Below, piece after piece: positions 6,554 to 8,677 of a stretch of DNA of 8,677 nt. Each line of letters opens with the position of its first letter. Position 1 is the stretch's first letter. The notes below the pieces were generated by a model. It was not told where the DNA came from, made no database searches, and saw only the letters and a program-made list of their open reading frames with translations. Made by a program: the position numbers and the translations under genes. The DNA is from Bacillota bacterium (lineage in GTDB: Bacteria > Bacillota > Clostridia > Peptostreptococcales > Anaerovoracaceae), in assembly GCA_016280485.1 (NCBI GenBank), contig JAEEGU010000108.1, positions 1 through 8,677 on the forward strand. Reading direction: 5' to 3'.

Positions 6554-7462
6554 TTATTCCGCCAGATAAGTCGCGCTCTTTCCCGCGCCCCGCATTTCCG
6601 ACAAAACCTCATTGAATACCAGCCCGAGCACCATTACCCAGCTGATCAGATAGAACCAGACCATCATTACAACCAGCGCCGCAGCCGAGCCGTAAATCAG
6701 GTTGTAGCTGGTGATGCTGTTGGCATAAAACGAGAAGAGACGGCTCACGATAAGTATGCCAAGGCCGGTAAACGCACCGCCCGGCAGAGCATATCTGAAC
6801 TTCGTGCGCTTCTTCGGAAGCACATAGAAGTTGAAGCCGAAGACTACCGCAAAGAGGCACATCATGATCGGCCAGCGCAGCCACAAAAGAAGTTTCGCCA
6901 CAGTGGAAGTCATAATGTTCTCTATGGATTTCGCCACCTCCGCAGCACCTATCCCCTCCACGAGGGCATTTGAGAATATGATATGCACTACGACATTAAA
7001 GATGACCTCGCCGTAAACGAGCAGCACCAGTGCCGCAGCGACGGTTACGACTGTGATTACCGTATTCCAGATAGCTCTGAGCCTCTCCAAAACAATGTTT
7101 GCGTTGTCACCTGCAGTCGACATGTGGTTTGCGATGCAGGCGAGGCTGTAGTGAGCCTTGCTGGCACCGTAGAGAGCAACTATGATGAGTACTGCCGTAA
7201 GTCCGCCGGTACCACCGGTGTTTGTCACAAGCCCCATCATGTATTCCGCCGCGCCACCTGTAAGATATTCGCCCGCAAGGTCATAGAGCGTATCTATCGA
7301 AATCTCGAAAACCGCCAGCACATAGGATATCAGAATCAGCAACGGTATAATCGACATCATAAAGCCGAATGCAATCTGCCCGACAAAGCCCTGATAATAA
7401 GGGTCCTTCAGCTGTCTGACCGAAAGAACCACTATTTGTATCAATTTGCTTATTATCTGCAT
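6554..7462 (-). CDS. YihY/BrkB (UPF0761) family membrane protein
   Basis: This is an integral membrane protein of 302 residues with about six membrane segments (near 29-51, 86-105, 133-160, 190-215, 228-247 and 255-286). Family features are the early AFGFMMSIIPLLILI segment, the LPGGAFTGLGI motif near 226-236 and the C-terminal YGSAAALVVMMVWFYLISWV segment near 257-275. The family was once annotated as ribonuclease BN by mistake; its real function is poorly known. The ATG at 7462 overlaps the rdgB stop by 10 bases, and the ribosome binding site AAAGGA lies inside the rdgB end, so the two are translationally linked. The link to rdgB suggests co-expression only, not a shared pathway. The palindrome at 6417-6450 is the probable terminator. 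Confidence 0.9.
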   Translation of the reverse strand: MQIISKLIQIVVLSVRQLKDPYYQGFVGQIAFGFMMSIIPLLILISYVLAVFEISIDTLYDLAGEYLTGGAAEYMMGLVTNTGGTGGLTAVLIIVALYGASKAHYSLACIANHMSTAGDNANIVLERLRAIWNTVITVVTVAAALVLLVYGEVIFNVVVHIIFSNALVEGIGAAEVAKSIENIMTSTVAKLLLWLRWPIMMCLFAVVFGFNFYVLPKKRTKFRYALPGGAFTGLGILIVSRLFSFYANSITSYNLIYGSAAALVVMMVWFYLISWVMVLGLVFNEVLSEMRGAGKSATYLAE

Positions 7463-8064
7463 GAAAGAATCCTTTCAAGCTCCTGCAAAGCTTTTGCCCT
7501 GTGGCTGATACTGTTTTTCACATCCTGTCCGAGCACCGCGAACTGGCAATCATAACCGTCCGGAATGAAGAGCGGATCGTAGCCGAAGCCCTCGCTTCCT
7601 GCGGTCTCTGTCGCAATCCTGCCGGGACACTCACCGCGTGCCACAATCTTTTCACCGTCAGGGAAAAGCATTGTGATGACGGTCACAAACTTTGCCGTGC
7701 GCTTTTCCATAGGCACGCCCTCGAGGCACTTTAAGAGCTTGTCATTATTGCCCTTGTCGTCGTGCTCTACCCCGCAGAATCTTGCGCTGTAGACGCCCGG
7801 AGCGCCGTCAAGCGCATCGACCATGAGTCCGCTGTCGTCGGCAATCGTAATCTTTCCGCTTGCCTTCATTATGGCATCGGCTTTTTTGAACGAATTTTCC
7901 TCAAAGGTTTCCCCGTCCTCAACCACATCTATATTTGCAAATCCCGCCTCATCCTGTGGGATGATGTTCATCCCGAATTTTGCGGTAATCGCATTTATTT
8001 CTTCGATTTTGTGCTTGTTCTTTGTAGCGGCAATTATGTAATTACCCTCGTTTTTTGCAGTCAT
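7453..8064 (-). CDS. rdgB: XTP/dITP diphosphatase (Ham1/RdgB family)
   Basis: RdgB hydrolyses dITP, XTP and ITP to monophosphates, keeping deaminated purines out of DNA and RNA. From the chosen start the protein has 203 residues, normal for the family. Visible motifs are the nucleotide-binding IAATKNKHKIEE (11-22), IADDSGL with the catalytic Asp near 76-77, the GSEGFGYDPLF loop (156-166) and SHRAKAL (187-193). The frame is open up to a further ATG at 8106, but ATG 8064 is preferred. It is preceded by GGGAGG with 7-base spacing, and the likely promoter -10 at 8097-8102 places the transcript start near 8090, downstream of the longer start. The ATG at 8079 is itself part of the ribosome binding site. 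The gene overlaps yihY-like by 10 bases. Confidence 0.96.
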   Translation of the reverse strand: MTAKNEGNYIIAATKNKHKIEEINAITAKFGMNIIPQDEAGFANIDVVEDGETFEENSFKKADAIMKASGKITIADDSGLMVDALDGAPGVYSARFCGVEHDDKGNNDKLLKCLEGVPMEKRTAKFVTVITMLFPDGEKIVARGECPGRIATETAGSEGFGYDPLFIPDGYDCQFAVLGQDVKNSISHRAKALQELERILSCR

Positions 8065-8096
8065 TTTACTGCCTCCCATATAACAAACTTTACCAC

Positions 8097-8125
8097 ATTT
8101 TAGCACAAAATGCGCGATTCTTCAA
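8097..8125 (-). promoter_or_regulatory. rdgB promoter
   Basis: On the minus strand TTGAAG (plus 8120-8125), 17 bases, then TAAAAT (plus 8097-8102). The predicted start, near 8090, gives a short leader of about 26 bases before the rdgB ATG. Confidence 0.65.
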
Positions 8126-8193
8126 CAGGGGTACTTTTGACGTTTCGGCAAATGTTCTTCCAAAAAAACATAATCCTTTTTTCAAAATTACTG

Positions 8194-8222
8194 TTGACAA
8201 AGATGAAAGACCGCGTTATACT
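8194..8222 (+). promoter_or_regulatory. Strong promoter of the leader ORF and metQ
   Basis: A perfect TTGACA (8194-8199), 17 bases, then TATACT (8217-8222), with A/T-rich sequence just upstream (8161-8190) that could act as an UP element. Transcription should begin near 8229, about 34 bases before the leader ATG. Confidence 0.85.
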
Positions 8223-8262
8223 CTGAACTAATTTGAAAATCTTTTACGAAAGGAGAACACAT

Positions 8263-8388
8263 ATGAGAAACTTCGCAGTAGCAAAGAATGTCATGTCGAT
8301 GATGATGTGCATGTGCAGCATGTGCATGTTTTGCTATGCTTTCGTTTCCGATGTGCTTTCCGGGTATAGGTTTCAAATGACTATGTAA
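8263..8388 (+). CDS. Met/Cys-rich leader peptide, 41 residues
   Basis: The ATG at 8263 is preceded by AAAGGAG (8249-8255) with ideal 7-base spacing, downstream of a near-consensus promoter. The frame ends at TAA 8386-8388. Residues 11-24 read MSMMMCMCSMCMFC: seven Met and four Cys in 14 codons, and ten Met in 41 overall. A UUCG-capped terminator follows, then metQ. The position, size, codon bias and downstream terminator fit a leader peptide whose translation senses charged Met-tRNA (and perhaps Cys-tRNA) to control readthrough into methionine transport genes. The peptide itself probably has no other job. An alternative is a small metal-binding peptide, because the cysteines form a CxCxxCxxC pattern. 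Translation is well supported by the start context; the sensing role is inference. Confidence 0.8.
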   Translation: MRNFAVAKNVMSMMMCMCSMCMFCYAFVSDVLSGYRFQMTM

Positions 8389-8430
8389 TAGTTTGATCAA
8401 ACCAAAAACCAATTACACCTAGGGAGGTTT
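8355..8430 (+). promoter_or_regulatory. Alternative-pairing region of the metQ leader (candidate antiterminator)
   Basis: CTTTCC (8356-8361), in the 3' part of the leader ORF, can pair with GGGAGG (8422-8427), the 5' arm of the terminator (six pairs, two of them G-U). Next to it TAGG (8367-8370) can pair with CCTA (8418-8421). In addition GGTTTCAAAT (8369-8378) can pair with GTTTG (8391-8395) and AAACC (8399-8403), a hairpin with the leader stop codon in its loop. AGGTTTC also occurs twice (8368-8374 and 8425-8431), so either copy can pair with GAAGCCT (8436-8442). These pairings were read by eye, with no energy calculation. Confidence 0.45.
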
Positions 8431-8453
8431 CTTCGGAAGCCTCCTGTTTTTTT
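8422..8453 (+). terminator. Intrinsic terminator/attenuator between the leader ORF and metQ
   Basis: GGGAGGTTTC (8422-8431) pairs with GAAGCCTCCT (8436-8445) through ten pairs including two G-U, capped by a UUCG tetraloop and followed by seven T (8447-8453). It stands 33 bases after the leader stop and 19 bases before the metQ ATG, so default termination would keep metQ off. Confidence 0.93.
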
Positions 8454-8472
8454 ATGCAAAGGAGAAATTAAA

Positions 8473-8677
8473 ATGAAAAAGACAATCACATTAGTACTCA
8501 CGCTATTACTCGTATTTTCACTTGCCGCAGGTCTTTCGGCTTGCGGTCAGACTGCAGACGGCGATGCTGCAAGCGCAGAAATTACAATCGCAATTCCAAA
8601 CGATACCACCAATGAAGCAAGAGCACTGCTCCTCCTCGAGGCTAACGGCATCATCACACTCGATGCAAACGCAGGCA
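8473..8677 (+). CDS. metQ: MetQ/NlpA-family methionine-binding lipoprotein (partial, 5' end)
   Basis: This is the substrate-binding lipoprotein of a MetNIQ-type ABC importer for methionine, anchored outside the membrane. The window holds the first 68 codons; the rest lies beyond its right edge. Residues 1-23 are a lipoprotein signal (MKKTITL then a hydrophobic run) with the lipobox LSAC and lipidated Cys 24. The mature part reads AEITIAIPNDTTNEARALLL followed by LEANGIITL, which matches the MetQ/NlpA signature PND.TNE.RAL.LL...G.I.L. AAAGGAG (8458-8464) precedes the ATG by 8 bases. It lies directly behind the attenuator, so its expression probably depends on readthrough. metN and metI would be expected downstream. 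Some family members bind other amino acids, such as cysteine derivatives; methionine is the best guess. Confidence 0.9.
   Translation, partial: MKKTITLVLTLLLVFSLAAGLSACGQTADGDAASAEITIAIPNDTTNEARALLLLEANGIITLDANAG

Noticed and set aside
8065..8106. N-terminal extension of rdgB to the ATG at 8106
   Set aside because: The extra 14 residues overlap the predicted promoter -10, lack a ribosome binding site and do not belong to the family; ATG 8064 has GGGAGG at ideal distance.
8188..8412. Minus-strand 74-codon open frame opposite the metQ leader
   Set aside because: Its His/Ala-rich repeats are the reverse of the ATGTGC-rich leader codons, and it runs through the terminator and promoter of the plus-strand unit.
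8229..8460. SAM riboswitch or Met T-box upstream of metQ
   Set aside because: The leader is too short and is largely occupied by a well-initiated ORF; I see no T-box-like conserved sequence and no multi-helix junction of an S-box.

Overview
The window looks like ordinary chromosome from a member of the Bacillota, most likely a Clostridia-type anaerobe with moderate GC. This rests on strong AAAGGAG-type ribosome binding sites, GTG starts, a short ACT-domain SerA of the clostridial kind, a membrane-anchored S11 carboxypeptidase and a Gram-positive-style MetQ lipoprotein. The genus cannot be told from sequence alone. I see no tRNA, rRNA, insertion sequence, phage gene or CRISPR array.

Layout. 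Bases 1-178 hold the 3' end of a plus-strand FAD-dependent oxidoreductase. The gap from 179 to 493, between convergent genes, holds four copies of a 33-nt palindromic repeat. Two copies also appear to act as terminators, one for each strand. Next on the minus strand come uvrC (494-2365), a D-Ala-D-Ala carboxypeptidase (2411-3817) and, beyond a strong terminator, serC (3940-5034). serA (5214-6389) is divergent from serC. The two share a control region in which an 11-bp inverted repeat forms two face-to-face promoters. After two hairpins come yihY-like (6554-7462) and rdgB (7453-8064), an overlapping minus-strand pair with its own promoter. Divergent from rdgB, a strong sigma-A promoter drives a 41-codon Met/Cys-rich leader ORF, then an intrinsic terminator, then the start of metQ, which is cut by the window end.

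How the genes work together. SerA and SerC catalyse the first two steps of serine synthesis and appear co-controlled through the shared palindrome. MetQ is the binding lipoprotein of a methionine ABC importer. The leader ORF before it has 11 Met or Cys codons in a run of 14, followed by a UUCG-capped terminator and alternative pairings. This has the architecture of ribosome-mediated transcription attenuation by methionine (and perhaps cysteine) supply. Known Bacillota methionine control generally uses SAM riboswitches or Met T-boxes, and I see neither here. This leader is the most interesting element in the window; the family of four 33-nt palindromes is second.
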